The position numbers and the translations under genes are program-made. From Rectinema subterraneum (lineage in GTDB: Bacteria > Spirochaetota > Spirochaetia > Treponematales > Rectinemataceae), in contig WESA01000017.1 in assembly GCA_009768935.1 (NCBI GenBank), positions 1 through 49,171 of the forward strand: 49,171 nt of DNA, read 5' to 3'. Within the stretch, counting starts at the first letter, position 1; each line of letters starts with the position of its first letter. Positions 16,832 through 25,806 of this stretch are shown piece by piece. The notes below the pieces were generated by a model. It was not told the origin of the DNA, ran no database searches, and was given only the letters and a program-made list of their open reading frames with translations.

Positions 16832-18580
16832 TCATATTTCCAGCATCGAGATCGCTTTGCCGCCGCCATATCCTATCCAGCGTGTCTCCCAGGGAGAGAG
16901 CAACATTTCGCTGTCTATTCCGTGCTGAATCAAAATTTCAATCTTTGGCGCAGTACGAAGGTCAAATTTAGCTTGATTGTTGCTCAAGTTCTGTATGCAA
17001 AGCACATAGCGTCCACTTGGGTCAGGCCCTCTTGCCAATGCAAAGACTGAGCCTTCAGCAGGCAGGATTTGCTGTGGTATATCGGGGGCAAAGGATCTTT
17101 CGCTCTTGCGGAATGTAAGCAATTTTTCAAATCCAGTATAAACGGATGCGCGCAGCGAGTGCTCATCATTCAATGCTGTTTCGACGATGTCTTTCCGAGG
17201 CTTTTCTCGATTTATTGCTCGATTATATCCAAATAACTGAGGCCCTTCCTCCCATTGTTCAGATCCAACCCAGCTATGAAAATACACCGCGGGAAGTCCT
17301 GCAAATGCAAAAAGAACACCATGACAACATAAAAAGGCCCGGGCCCTCTCCTTGCTGGTTCCCAATGAAAGCGGCGCTACTGCACTCAAATACGAGCAAT
17401 TTATCTCATAAGGGACAGGGCCAGATTGGGCATCTTTATACGATACAAGAGCTCCCCGCTCTATGACAGTATTCAATGTCTTTTTAAAGCTTAAATCATC
17501 TACAAGACCATTGATTGGCAGCACACCAATTCCATCGTGGCTTGCAAGGAAATTAAAAAATATGGGTCCTTCTCCAGGCTGCGGCAGTGTATTGGCCCAT
17601 GTTCGAAGCGGGCTTGCATCTCCCGATACTGCGGCATGCAGCACAAGTGGCGGCAGCGCAAAATTATACACCAAATGTGCTTCATCGCCTTTGCCAAAAT
17701 ACGACAAATTTTCTTCATTCGGGACATTTGTTTCTGTGAGAATGAGCACATCAAGTTCCAGATAATCGATGAGCGCTCGCAGCAATTTGACAATGGCATG
17801 TGTTTTCGGATGATGGATACAGCTTGTTCCGTCTTCTTTCCAGATATACGCAATCGCATCGAGGCGCACTATCCGCGCTCCATGCTCGATATATTCAAAG
17901 AATATTTTTATAAACTCCAGCAGCACTTGCGGATTGGCAAGATTATAGTCGACCTGATCTTCGCTGAATGTCGTCCATACAAAGACTACAGAGCCATCTT
18001 TTCGGCAAAATGGGGTCAGGAGAGGATGCATTCTGGGGCGGAATACAGAGGAAACGTCGAAGTCCGCCGGTTTTGTAATATACCAGTCTCGATATGATGC
18101 ATTATTTTCAAGAAATGATTGAAACCACGCGCTCTGTTTGCTTCCATGATTGAGCACAAGGTCAAAAACAAGTTTATATTCTTTTGCGAGCGCGGCAATA
18201 TCATTCCAATCTCCAAGAGCTGGGTCTATTTCCCTGTAATCTATTACCGAAAATCCGTCATCCGACGAATAGGGATGAAATGGCAAAATATGCAGATAAT
18301 TAAAGCTTCCATGATTCCATCGCTCCAGGAATTCTTTCAGTTGCTCAAGCGCGGTCTGCGAATGTGTTTCCGGCTCTTTTTTTGAGGGTTGCAGCATATC
18401 GCCATAGGTAATAAGGCACGTGTCTTTTTCTGTAAGTGAATCACGGAGTTTGGCGGCCTTGCTGCTTGTTGTTTTTTTCGGAATAAGCTGCTGCAGCGAA
18501 TCAAAGGTGAGCATACCCTGTCCGCGGCCATAGATAAACATAAGCAAATCTTTGATCTTATTCATGTAATATTCATTCAT
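16832..18580 (-). CDS. GH13_18 sugar phosphorylase (glucosylglycerate/sucrose phosphorylase type)
   Basis: A 582-residue retaining alpha-glucoside phosphorylase of the sucrose phosphorylase subfamily. Visible are LHILPFHPYSSDDGFSVIDY near residue 100, the nucleophile Asp in RLDAIAYIW, the acid/base Glu in LTETNVPNEEN and the stabilising Asp in LASHDGIG, followed by a C-terminal beta domain. This subfamily includes sucrose, sucrose 6-phosphate, glucosylglycerol and glucosylglycerate phosphorylases; sequence alone does not fix which. The neighbouring GH63-like hydrolase makes glucosylglycerate the best guess. ATG 18580 is chosen because AAGGA precedes it at suitable distance; an in-frame ATG at 18595 would overlap the upstream gene further. 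It overlaps the hydrolase gene by 8 bp and is the last gene of the operon. Confidence 0.85.
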   Translation of the reverse strand: MNEYYMNKIKDLLMFIYGRGQGMLTFDSLQQLIPKKTTSSKAAKLRDSLTEKDTCLITYGDMLQPSKKEPETHSQTALEQLKEFLERWNHGSFNYLHILPFHPYSSDDGFSVIDYREIDPALGDWNDIAALAKEYKLVFDLVLNHGSKQSAWFQSFLENNASYRDWYITKPADFDVSSVFRPRMHPLLTPFCRKDGSVVFVWTTFSEDQVDYNLANPQVLLEFIKIFFEYIEHGARIVRLDAIAYIWKEDGTSCIHHPKTHAIVKLLRALIDYLELDVLILTETNVPNEENLSYFGKGDEAHLVYNFALPPLVLHAAVSGDASPLRTWANTLPQPGEGPIFFNFLASHDGIGVLPINGLVDDLSFKKTLNTVIERGALVSYKDAQSGPVPYEINCSYLSAVAPLSLGTSKERARAFLCCHGVLFAFAGLPAVYFHSWVGSEQWEEGPQLFGYNRAINREKPRKDIVETALNDEHSLRASVYTGFEKLLTFRKSERSFAPDIPQQILPAEGSVFALARGPDPSGRYVLCIQNLSNNQAKFDLRTAPKIEILIQHGIDSEMLLSPWETRWIGYGGGKAISMLEI

Positions 18581-19883
18581 CTGCTTTTCCTTCAATGATT
18601 TGCTCAGAATCTAATACCATATCGAGCACGATTGTGGACCAGCTCTGATTTCGGGGACAGCTCTGGCCATATTTCTCCCCCGCCTTACCCGTAATTGGAT
18701 CAAAAAATTCGCAGAATCCAGAGTTTTGCACTAAGGAAATGCTGTCTTCAAGAATGGTATGCGCCTTTTCCTTGTATCCGTACGAAAGCAAGCCTCTCCA
18801 TATGAGCCAGTTCACAGGAAGCCATACATTGCCGCGCCAATATTCTTTTGGATTGAATAACGCATCAAAGCGAGAGGTCGATGGCACTCTGAATGGCGTT
18901 GCATAGCAGTCGGCTGATCTGAATAATTGTAAAGAAATCGATTCGGCTTCCGAGGCGGAAAGACATTGGCAAAACAAAAGCACGAATTTTCCTGCATGAT
19001 CAACAGCGCTTTTTTCCTCCGAAGCGCCAAGCAAATCGTGTACAAAAAGCTCGCCATCTTTAAAAGAAATCATTTTATCATGCACTGCTTGCTGAACAGC
19101 CTTTGCTCGCATTTCCAACTCCCGCGATTCTGCAATTTTCCCTAATTCTCCAGCGATTTCTGCTAACGCCATCAAATCAGCTGCGCGTATTGCATTGAAA
19201 TCCGCAGGTTCCGCGTAAAATCCTTCAGGGACATGTGCGAGCGTTTTTGCATCATATTTGTGGGCGGCAAGTATCGAAACTAGGTTTTTTCTTTTTTGCT
19301 CCAGTTCGAAAAGCTCTTCTTTTGTACAAGCATGCAAGCCCATGAGGCTATCCCAGCGCTGAGAGGCATCCCACCCGCTTTCCCAAGGATGAATAATTGC
19401 TGCAAGTCCATCATGATCATCATCGCGGCGCCTATCGAACCAATCATGATAAGCTAGCAATTTCGGATAGAGTTTCGCCAATATATTTTTATTTGGTGCT
19501 TTTTTATGCACAGCGAGTGCTGCGATGGAGATAAGCGGCGGCTGCGTAATAGTGCTTGAATTTTTATTCTGAAAAAGCTGCTGCGCAGACAAGGCCCCAT
19601 TTTCAGCCAAATGCGACATATGCGGCACCATGCCTGTGTCAGGGCCTTCTTCAAATTGATGCATTAGAAGGCTCTGCAGCTCCTCCCAAGCCATGTCGGG
19701 ATCGAACCAACGATACACTATTGCATGAAAACAAGAATCCCATAGCCATTGCGGCAGGTAGGTTCCCTTCTCTCGCGCAGGACATGTATAACGATAGTGA
19801 AGCTTTTCAAGCACATTTTGCTCTGGGAGATTCTTTCCTAGAACGCATGCGCATCGTTCAATCCACATTTGTTGGATATGCAT
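18573..19883 (-). CDS. GH63-like glycosidase (gluco/mannosylglycerate hydrolase type)
   Basis: A 436-residue (alpha/alpha)6-barrel glycoside hydrolase. Key blocks are LPQWLWDSCFHAIVYRWFD near residue 45, VPHMSHL, HPWESGWDASQRWDS (putative catalytic Asp), YWRGNVWLPVNWLIW, and CEFFDPITGKAGEKYG followed by QSWST (putative catalytic Glu region). The length and these motifs fit bacterial mannosylglycerate/glucosylglycerate hydrolases of family GH63, which release the sugar from the compatible solute. It lies 11 bp after the ATPase gene and overlaps the GH13_18 gene. Having a hydrolase and a phosphorylase for related substrates in one operon is notable. The start has no strong ribosome-binding site; ATG 19868 is an alternative. 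Confidence 0.75.
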   Translation of the reverse strand: MHIQQMWIERCACVLGKNLPEQNVLEKLHYRYTCPAREKGTYLPQWLWDSCFHAIVYRWFDPDMAWEELQSLLMHQFEEGPDTGMVPHMSHLAENGALSAQQLFQNKNSSTITQPPLISIAALAVHKKAPNKNILAKLYPKLLAYHDWFDRRRDDDHDGLAAIIHPWESGWDASQRWDSLMGLHACTKEELFELEQKRKNLVSILAAHKYDAKTLAHVPEGFYAEPADFNAIRAADLMALAEIAGELGKIAESRELEMRAKAVQQAVHDKMISFKDGELFVHDLLGASEEKSAVDHAGKFVLLFCQCLSASEAESISLQLFRSADCYATPFRVPSTSRFDALFNPKEYWRGNVWLPVNWLIWRGLLSYGYKEKAHTILEDSISLVQNSGFCEFFDPITGKAGEKYGQSCPRNQSWSTIVLDMVLDSEQIIEGKADE

Positions 19884-19894
19884 AGATAGTAACT

Positions 19895-21004
19895 CTAGGA
19901 AAAATTAACCCGTTTTTTGCTTTGTGCATCGAATAGCATGATTTTGCCGGGATCTATTATTAGCGATACTTTTTGCCCAATTCGAATATCGATATCACCC
20001 TCGAGCATTATCTTCCACTCGCTTCCGAATACTTTGGTAACGAGAATCGTATATGCTCCCTGAGGTTCGACAATCTCGATCGATGTTTCATTTATCCCTT
20101 TAGGTTCGCTGATATTGATGTTTTCTGGTCGAATTGCCAGGAAAATTTCTTCTCCAATATAGCGATCAATTCCAGGAAAAGCGCTCTGGTTCCCCAAATC
20201 AAGAGAAAATTGTGTTTCTGCGTTTTTATCATTTGCAATCAGCCGCTCCTGGTTTGATATCAACGAGACTTTTTGAATGTTTGCAGGAGGTGTTCCCATA
20301 AATTGAGCAGTGAAGAGACTTCCGCACTGGTTATAGATTTCACGTGTCGAGCCCACTTGCTCAATTTTGCCTTCATTCATGACTACGATACGATCGGCAA
20401 GCGCCATAGCTTCAGCTTGATCATGCGTTACAAAAATAGTTGTAGCTCCGGTATTTCGATGAATTTCTTTAAGAAAAGTCCGCACTGAAGTGCGCAGCTT
20501 GGCGTCCAGATTAGAGAGTGGCTCATCCATTAACGATAGTTTGGAGTCGACTGCCAATGCCCGGGCTACTGCAACTCTTTGCCGTTGTCCTCCAGAAAGC
20601 TGTGCAGGATAGCGATTCAGGTAATCGAGAATATTGCATATCCTGGCTACTTCTTGCACTTTTGAATGAATTGTATGTTTGTCCATTTTTCTCAATTTAA
20701 GAGGATAGGCAATGTTTTCTGCTACAGTCATATGCGGCCATACTGCATATGACTGAAAGATCATAGAGATATCTCTTTGCCTGGGAGGCAAATGAGTGAT
20801 ATCCCTTCCATTAAGGATGATTGAGCCATTTGTGACCTCTTCGAGACCGGCGAGCATGCGCAGCGTAGTTGTTTTGCCGCACCCTGAGGGCCCAAGAATT
20901 ACAACAAATTCGCCTTTTTCAATCTCCAAATCGATATCTTTTACTGCTGTAACGCCATTGGGATACGTTTTTTTGAGCGAATTCAGTTTCAGATAAGACA
21001 CCAT
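19895..21004 (-). CDS. Sugar ABC transporter ATP-binding protein (MalK/UgpC type)
   Basis: A 369-residue ATPase that powers import with the two permeases upstream. It has Walker A GPSGCGKTT (about residue 38), Q loop IFQSYAVWPH, signature LSGGQRQR, Walker B LSLMDEP, D loop SNLDAKL and switch His in FVTHDQAEA. The C-terminal 130 residues form a TOBE/OB region typical of CUT1-family sugar importers. The N-terminal methionine is followed directly by the first strand. The gene is 15 bp after the second permease gene. It carries its own ATPase, so the system does not depend on a shared housekeeping MsmK-type subunit. Confidence 0.95.
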   Translation of the reverse strand: MVSYLKLNSLKKTYPNGVTAVKDIDLEIEKGEFVVILGPSGCGKTTTLRMLAGLEEVTNGSIILNGRDITHLPPRQRDISMIFQSYAVWPHMTVAENIAYPLKLRKMDKHTIHSKVQEVARICNILDYLNRYPAQLSGGQRQRVAVARALAVDSKLSLMDEPLSNLDAKLRTSVRTFLKEIHRNTGATTIFVTHDQAEAMALADRIVVMNEGKIEQVGSTREIYNQCGSLFTAQFMGTPPANIQKVSLISNQERLIANDKNAETQFSLDLGNQSAFPGIDRYIGEEIFLAIRPENINISEPKGINETSIEIVEPQGAYTILVTKVFGSEWKIMLEGDIDIRIGQKVSLIIDPGKIMLFDAQSKKRVNFS

Positions 21005-21019
21005 CTTCCTCCATCAAAG

Positions 21020-22069
21020 TTATAAAGCCACCTTTCCCCATAGCTGATTGATATAATTCTTGATAATGAAAGTAAAAATAAGCGATGGCACAAGAAGCAC
21101 AACTGCTCCTGCAGCAGGCAGGTTGGGAATCGTGGATGAACCAACCGTTCTGTAGACTAATAATGCAAGTGTCGGATTATTGTTCGTCATTATAAGAGCC
21201 GTTATTGAATCATTCCATGCAGCAAGAAAGGCATACAAGGAAGAAGCAATAATTGCCGGAAAAGCCAAAGGAAAGGTAATAGTCATCAGCGTTTTGAGCC
21301 TTGTTGCACCAAATACCATAGCGGCTTCTTCCAGCTCTACGCTTATTCCTTTGAAAATTGAACTGGTGATCCATGCCGTTAGCGCAATATTGGGCACTGC
21401 ATACACAATTGCCAGAGCAAACGAGGTGTCATACAAATTCATTTTCATTATGTAGACGACAAGAGGCAAAGACAGCGCAACTGCTGGAAACATTCTGACA
21501 ACAAGTAAGCTGGTGCTGAATGTGTTGCTGAACTTGAATTTATATCGAGCCATTATATAGCCGGAAACCCCGCCTAATATGAGCGAAATTAAAATTGTCC
21601 ATCCGGCTGCCTTCAAAGAATTGAACAAAGCACACATCGAGCCCTCAGCCAGAATAAAAAACACAATATAATTGCGGAAGAAATCTTTCTTTAATTTTAT
21701 TGGCAGAGCGTGATCGGTATTTTTTGCTTTGTTAAAAAGTTCCTGTACCGCAGCGCTCGAAAGCAGAACATTCAACTGGCTCTTGCAATAGAGCGAAAAA
21801 TCCGAAACATCCTGCGTTGTTTTTACAGCTTCGTAGGTTGAGCCTTTTTTTAATAGCAAAGTATAGCTATCTTTTTCGGCATTGTATCGAAGCTGTGCGG
21901 AATAGGAAAAAGTTGGGAATATTTTGGCCGGGAACTGATATGCTTCGTAGTTTGATGCAAACGATATAGTAAGGAAATACAGAATTGGCAATATTACTGT
22001 GCTCGCGATAGTTGCCAGAATGAGCAGAAAGACTGTCCGCGACCAGAGCTTTCCGGGGCGCATGCTCAT
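21020..22069 (-). CDS. Sugar ABC transporter permease (MalG/UgpE-like)
   Basis: A 349-residue inner-membrane permease. A first membrane helix (residues 12-35) is followed by an unusually long extracytoplasmic loop of about 110 residues, then five further helices. The cytoplasmic coupling (EAA) loop reads EEAAMVFGATRLKTLMTITFPLAFP, contacting the ATPase. MalG-type proteins are normally near 280 residues, so the loop accounts for the extra length, as the P2 loop does in MalF. Its start overlaps the stop of the other permease gene by 4 bp. Confidence 0.92.
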   Translation of the reverse strand: MSMRPGKLWSRTVFLLILATIASTVILPILYFLTISFASNYEAYQFPAKIFPTFSYSAQLRYNAEKDSYTLLLKKGSTYEAVKTTQDVSDFSLYCKSQLNVLLSSAAVQELFNKAKNTDHALPIKLKKDFFRNYIVFFILAEGSMCALFNSLKAAGWTILISLILGGVSGYIMARYKFKFSNTFSTSLLVVRMFPAVALSLPLVVYIMKMNLYDTSFALAIVYAVPNIALTAWITSSIFKGISVELEEAAMVFGATRLKTLMTITFPLAFPAIIASSLYAFLAAWNDSITALIMTNNNPTLALLVYRTVGSSTIPNLPAAGAVVLLVPSLIFTFIIKNYINQLWGKVAL

Positions 22070-22956
22070 GCGATTTCACCTCCTTTCTGCTTCTCTCCAG
22101 AAACTCGGAGGTAAATGGACACTGAAATCAGGACAATAGCAGCGACAATGACAGAAATGGTATATGCATCTTTGCGGGCATATTTTGCAAAAGTGATGAC
22201 ATCGACATTGTAGGCAATTCGCTCAACCAGGAACGGCACCACATTGTAGCCGAAGATCATAACAGCAATGAGCCAGACTTGTACTGCTGCGATCATTCTC
22301 AAAATCATCGCAGTGATAATAGTCGGCTTCATGATAGGGAATACAATATCTTTAAGGGTTTGAAATTTATTGGCTCCAAAAACCCAGCCGGCCTCTTCGA
22401 ATTCTTTGTTGAAATTCTGAAGACCCGCTAGAAGAATTATCATCACAGAAGGAAGAACGGTCCATGTATCGATGATAATAAGTAAAATAACTGCATAAAG
22501 ATTTCGGAAGGACATCCAATCTACGGGATTCGCTGGATTCATTAACCCGAGCGAGCATAGGAAAGAATTTATCCATCCAAAGCGATAGAGCCCCGTTTTC
22601 CAAAGAATACCGACTGCTGCTGGCGGAAATGCCATAGGGATCAGCGTGATGAAAAGCACTAGATTGGAAAAGCGGAATTTTTTATTCAGCCAGAGCGCCA
22701 GGGCAAACGCAAGAATAAACTGAAGAATTGCAGAACCAAGGGTAAATAGTATCGTGTTCAGAAATGCTGTTCGCATTGACTTTTGCGAAAAGAGCCGCAC
22801 ATAATTTGCAAATGAAAAAACGCCTGATTTATCGGTAAATGACTCAATAATGACGCTGATGGTTGGCCTTATCCAAAATGCAGCATAATAAATAATGACC
22901 GGCACCAGAAACCATATAGGACTTTTGAAAAATCCAGCCCGCCGCATTCGGTTCAT
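22066..22956 (-). CDS. Sugar ABC transporter permease (MalF/UgpA-like)
   Basis: A 296-residue permease with six predicted membrane helices, starting with a short basic N-terminus (MNRMRRAGFFKS). The coupling loop is EEAGWVFGANKFQTLKDIVFP. It lacks the long P2 loop of MalF and is of UgpA size. It forms a heterodimer with the product of the overlapping downstream gene. The 90-bp gap to the binding-protein gene holds a stable stem-loop. Confidence 0.92.
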   Translation of the reverse strand: MNRMRRAGFFKSPIWFLVPVIIYYAAFWIRPTISVIIESFTDKSGVFSFANYVRLFSQKSMRTAFLNTILFTLGSAILQFILAFALALWLNKKFRFSNLVLFITLIPMAFPPAAVGILWKTGLYRFGWINSFLCSLGLMNPANPVDWMSFRNLYAVILLIIIDTWTVLPSVMIILLAGLQNFNKEFEEAGWVFGANKFQTLKDIVFPIMKPTIITAMILRMIAAVQVWLIAVMIFGYNVVPFLVERIAYNVDVITFAKYARKDAYTISVIVAAIVLISVSIYLRVSGEKQKGGEIA

Positions 22957-22979
22957 GCTCTACCTCGCCGAAATTAATT

Positions 22980-23013
22980 GGTGAATGCTGCCCATGAAAA
23001 GGCAGCATCCACC
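22980..23013 (-). other. Intra-operon stem-loop between binding-protein and permease genes
   Basis: Arms 22980-22992 and 23001-23013 pair over 13 positions with one mismatch, around an 8-nt loop. No T-run follows in the direction of transcription, so it is not a classic terminator. As in malE-malF, such a hairpin can stabilise the binding-protein mRNA so that it is made in excess over the permeases (inference). Confidence 0.6.
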
Positions 23014-23046
23014 GCTTTTTGTTTTGAGCCAATTATTCCGGCTCTT

Positions 23047-24303
23047 TCAATTTACTTTAAGACTTTCCAATTCCTTTTGCTTTGCATCCAGATATTGCTT
23101 ATTTATATCTTTGCCAGCCAGGATATCTCCAATAACCTCTTCGTAAAGCCTCTTGACCTGGCCCCAGTCCTGATATTCCGCAACTCTGACTCTATCGATA
23201 AGCGTAGGGCCTGTGAGCGTCGCCAGACCCATTTTCATAATCTGATCGGAAGGATCATCTTTAAGTTTGGAGGTGATTTCCGCTTTTGAAGGAATCCATG
23301 GGCCTGTGTTTTTCATTACTGCATACAGGATATCATCGCGCAGGAAAAATTCGACAAATTTTTCGGCGGCGGCTTTATGGGTTGAGCCAGCGATAATACC
23401 GATGCCATGGCCGCCAATTATAGTCCCGCGTTTGCCAGATCCGCCGATGGGCACAGGAGCGACGATAAATTTGTCTGGTGCCTGGCTGAATGACGCATTT
23501 GCGTATGCCTGATGGAACACAGTGATCCACGCTTCTTCTGTGGCTAGTGATGCTGTGGGGAAATCGATTGTCGGAGATGAAGGAAGAATACCTTCTTTCA
23601 TCGATGCAACAAGCTTGAACGCTGCTTGGGATGCAGGAGTGTTAAAAGCCGGAACGTACTTGTCGCCATATGCAAGCTGCACAGCATTGAATTCATATGT
23701 GGCAAATTTTCCAGCTAGGGCAGGGAATACATATTTCGGCAGACCAGTTTCTTTTTTGATCAAACGAACCCATTCAGCCAGCTGCTCCCATGTCAGATTA
23801 TTGATGTCATATCCAAGTTTCTGCAGGTAAGGAAGCGCTTTTCGGTTGGCAATGGTTAAATACACATCAGCTTGAAGAGGAACGAAATACCGCTTTCCGC
23901 CCTGAACAAAATTATCATCGAATTGCGTGATATATGTTCCGGCCGGAATTTTGGTATAAGGCTGCACTGCTCTGTATTCCTGTACTATAGGAACAGCAGT
24001 TGAGTCGTGTGCGATGAGAATATCTGTGCTCCATTTTCCGGTCTGTTGCTGAGCCTGGATCACTTTGTAGAGTTCGCTGGCGTTGGCTACGACTTGCAGC
24101 TCCACTTCGATGCCTGTTTCAGCAGTAAATTTAGGAAGTATCTGCTCCTTTATATACTGCTGTTGTGCAGGGTCATAAAACATCTGCGACACAATTTTGA
24201 TTTTTTCTCCTTTTTGAGTGCCCTGGGCCATAACAAAAAAGGGACTTGCAAGGCCAATCAAAATGAGAAAAACCGCAATGAACGTCACTCGTGACTTTGC
24301 CAT
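23047..24303 (-). CDS. Extracellular sugar-binding protein (family 1)
   Basis: A 418-residue substrate-binding protein of an ABC importer. The N-terminal 27 residues form a signal peptide (MAKSRVTFIAVFLILIG then ASPFFVMAQG) with an AxA-like end and no lipobox Cys, so it is a soluble periplasmic protein, which implies an outer membrane. The mature part begins EKIKIVSQMFYDPAQQQYIKE, a typical type-1 family start, with a lobe-hinge pattern. AAGGAGG-type ribosome binding precedes the ATG (AGGAGGAAGAA on the minus strand). It is the second gene of the operon, 13 bp after the oxidoreductase gene. Ligand inferred from the neighbouring hydrolases: a glucosyl- or mannosylglycerate-like solute. Confidence 0.9.
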   Translation of the reverse strand: MAKSRVTFIAVFLILIGLASPFFVMAQGTQKGEKIKIVSQMFYDPAQQQYIKEQILPKFTAETGIEVELQVVANASELYKVIQAQQQTGKWSTDILIAHDSTAVPIVQEYRAVQPYTKIPAGTYITQFDDNFVQGGKRYFVPLQADVYLTIANRKALPYLQKLGYDINNLTWEQLAEWVRLIKKETGLPKYVFPALAGKFATYEFNAVQLAYGDKYVPAFNTPASQAAFKLVASMKEGILPSSPTIDFPTASLATEEAWITVFHQAYANASFSQAPDKFIVAPVPIGGSGKRGTIIGGHGIGIIAGSTHKAAAEKFVEFFLRDDILYAVMKNTGPWIPSKAEITSKLKDDPSDQIMKMGLATLTGPTLIDRVRVAEYQDWGQVKRLYEEVIGDILAGKDINKQYLDAKQKELESLKVN

Positions 24304-24316
24304 TTCTTCTTCCTCC

Positions 24317-25645
24317 TTATATATTCACGGTTTCCCGTGTGGATACACCATCACGCTTGTACGCATCCATGTTGATAAAAATTCCTTTTTTTCTCGATTC
24401 CTCAGCTGCGAAAGCCATCCAATGGCCCTCAAGTGATTCTTCGATAGATGATTTACTGTTTTTTATCTGTATTGTTTTGTTTGTCTCCGGGTCGGGAGAG
24501 TCATCAATTTGCTTGAAAATGCTGGCAATATCGTTCATAAGGCCGACATCCCCGCCATTATGTCCTCCAACGGAAGAGCCCAATTGGATGCGCTCTTTTG
24601 TTCCATGCAAAAATGTGCGTACTTCTATCCAGCCTTCATCGAGATCGCCGACGATTTCGCCTTCTGAGCCCGATATCTGGATTATTCTTGTTTTGTTGTA
24701 TGTCAGGGCATTCATGCTAAAAGAGGCATTGATGCCATTTTTAAAGCGTATCAGCACATCCTGATGATCCATGACATCGTTGTCGCAGCGATATACGCAT
24801 CGCCCATAGGGGCCAGTCTCAATAGCCTGCATTCGAGATGCAAGGCTAGTATCATCACTGATAACTGATGTAGGCCACCCTGTATTTTCAGTGAGATAGA
24901 GATCCGGCGCATACCATGGGCAAGTATCTGCGTGAGGGCAACCATCCAAACAACGATCCGGCGCATTCTCTGGTGAATTTTCTTTTTTAAACCAGCTTAA
25001 GTCGCCCATGGAAACAACAGTTTCCGGGGGTGCGCCTGCAAGCCAGTACAGAATATCTAAATCATGGACACTCTTTGCCAAAATCGAAGGACTTGAGAGC
25101 GAGGCATTACGCCAGTTGCCTCGCACATAGCTATGCGCAAAATGATAATAGGCAATATTTTCTTGCAGATTGAAGGTAATCGCCCTGCCGATTTTGCCTT
25201 TGTCGAGAAGCCGCTTTAATGTTGAAAAGAATGGTGTGTAACGCAAGACATGGCAAACAATTATATTTGTATTTTTCCCCAAGGCTAATTTTGACAATGT
25301 TGCGCATTGCTGGGTGTTTACCACTACAGGTTTTTCCAGAACGATCGAGCATCCTCGCTCTATAAGAGCAAGTACTTGCTCATAATGAAATCTGTCAGGA
25401 CTGCAGACAAAAACAACATCGCGAGGCGTTACAAATTCTAATAGCTTTTCCCACGAGTCTGTACTTTTTTCTTCAGAAATATCATGCTGGGCGGCAAAAT
25501 TGGTTCTTCGAACAGGGTTGGGCTCCGCTACTGCAGTAAATTTAAAAAGCCTTGGATGCGCAAGAGCAAATCGGCCATATGTTTCAGCTCCTCTGTTGCC
25601 AGCTCCTATGAGTATGCTTTGAATTGCCCCTTTTTGAGCATTCAT
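24317..25645 (-). CDS. Gfo/Idh/MocA-family NAD(P)-dependent oxidoreductase
   Basis: A 442-residue sugar or cyclitol dehydrogenase-like protein. The Rossmann nucleotide loop is ILIGAGNRGAETYG (residues about 10-23), and the conserved EKPVV motif that positions the catalytic Lys is near residue 105. The second domain has HDLDILYWLAG and an unusual cysteine cluster CLDGCPHADTCPWYAPDLY around residue 225, seen in a subgroup of this family, plus a C-terminal EESLEGHWMAFAAEESR segment. AAGGAG precedes the ATG by 7 nt. It leads the operon next to the AraC gene. Its substrate is unknown; oxidation of the transported sugar derivative is an inference. Confidence 0.88.
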   Translation of the reverse strand: MNAQKGAIQSILIGAGNRGAETYGRFALAHPRLFKFTAVAEPNPVRRTNFAAQHDISEEKSTDSWEKLLEFVTPRDVVFVCSPDRFHYEQVLALIERGCSIVLEKPVVVNTQQCATLSKLALGKNTNIIVCHVLRYTPFFSTLKRLLDKGKIGRAITFNLQENIAYYHFAHSYVRGNWRNASLSSPSILAKSVHDLDILYWLAGAPPETVVSMGDLSWFKKENSPENAPDRCLDGCPHADTCPWYAPDLYLTENTGWPTSVISDDTSLASRMQAIETGPYGRCVYRCDNDVMDHQDVLIRFKNGINASFSMNALTYNKTRIIQISGSEGEIVGDLDEGWIEVRTFLHGTKERIQLGSSVGGHNGGDVGLMNDIASIFKQIDDSPDPETNKTIQIKNSKSSIEESLEGHWMAFAAEESRKKGIFINMDAYKRDGVSTRETVNI

Positions 25646-25738
25646 AAAGAAACTCCTTCTCTGCGCAAACTTTGCCTAAGCAGCCCTTGCTGACCTTGCC
25701 ATTTCATTTTCAATTGTAGAGGCATTGCGTCAAAATGC

Positions 25739-25780
25739 TTGTACTATTTTGCATCGAATGTTGTACGAATTTGCACGATT
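25739..25780. promoter_or_regulatory. Four helically phased direct repeats, likely AraC-type operator
   Basis: TTGTACTATT (25739), TTGCATCGAAT (25749), TTGTACGAAT (25761) and TTGCACGATT (25771) follow one another at 10, 12 and 10 bp. Repeats of this period on one face of the helix are how AraC-family proteins read DNA. They lie in the divergent promoter region between the transport operon and the AraC gene and overlap the latter's -35 box, so both control of the operon and autoregulation are plausible. Confidence 0.5.
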
Positions 25781-25799
25781 TATCAATTGACAGTATACT
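25771..25799 (+). promoter_or_regulatory. Promoter of the AraC-family gene
   Basis: TTGCAC (25771-25776), 17-bp spacer, TATACT (25794-25799). Seven bases separate the -10 box from ATG 25807, so the mRNA would start at or next to the start codon. Confidence 0.55.
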
Positions 25800-25806
25800 G
25801 TTCGAT

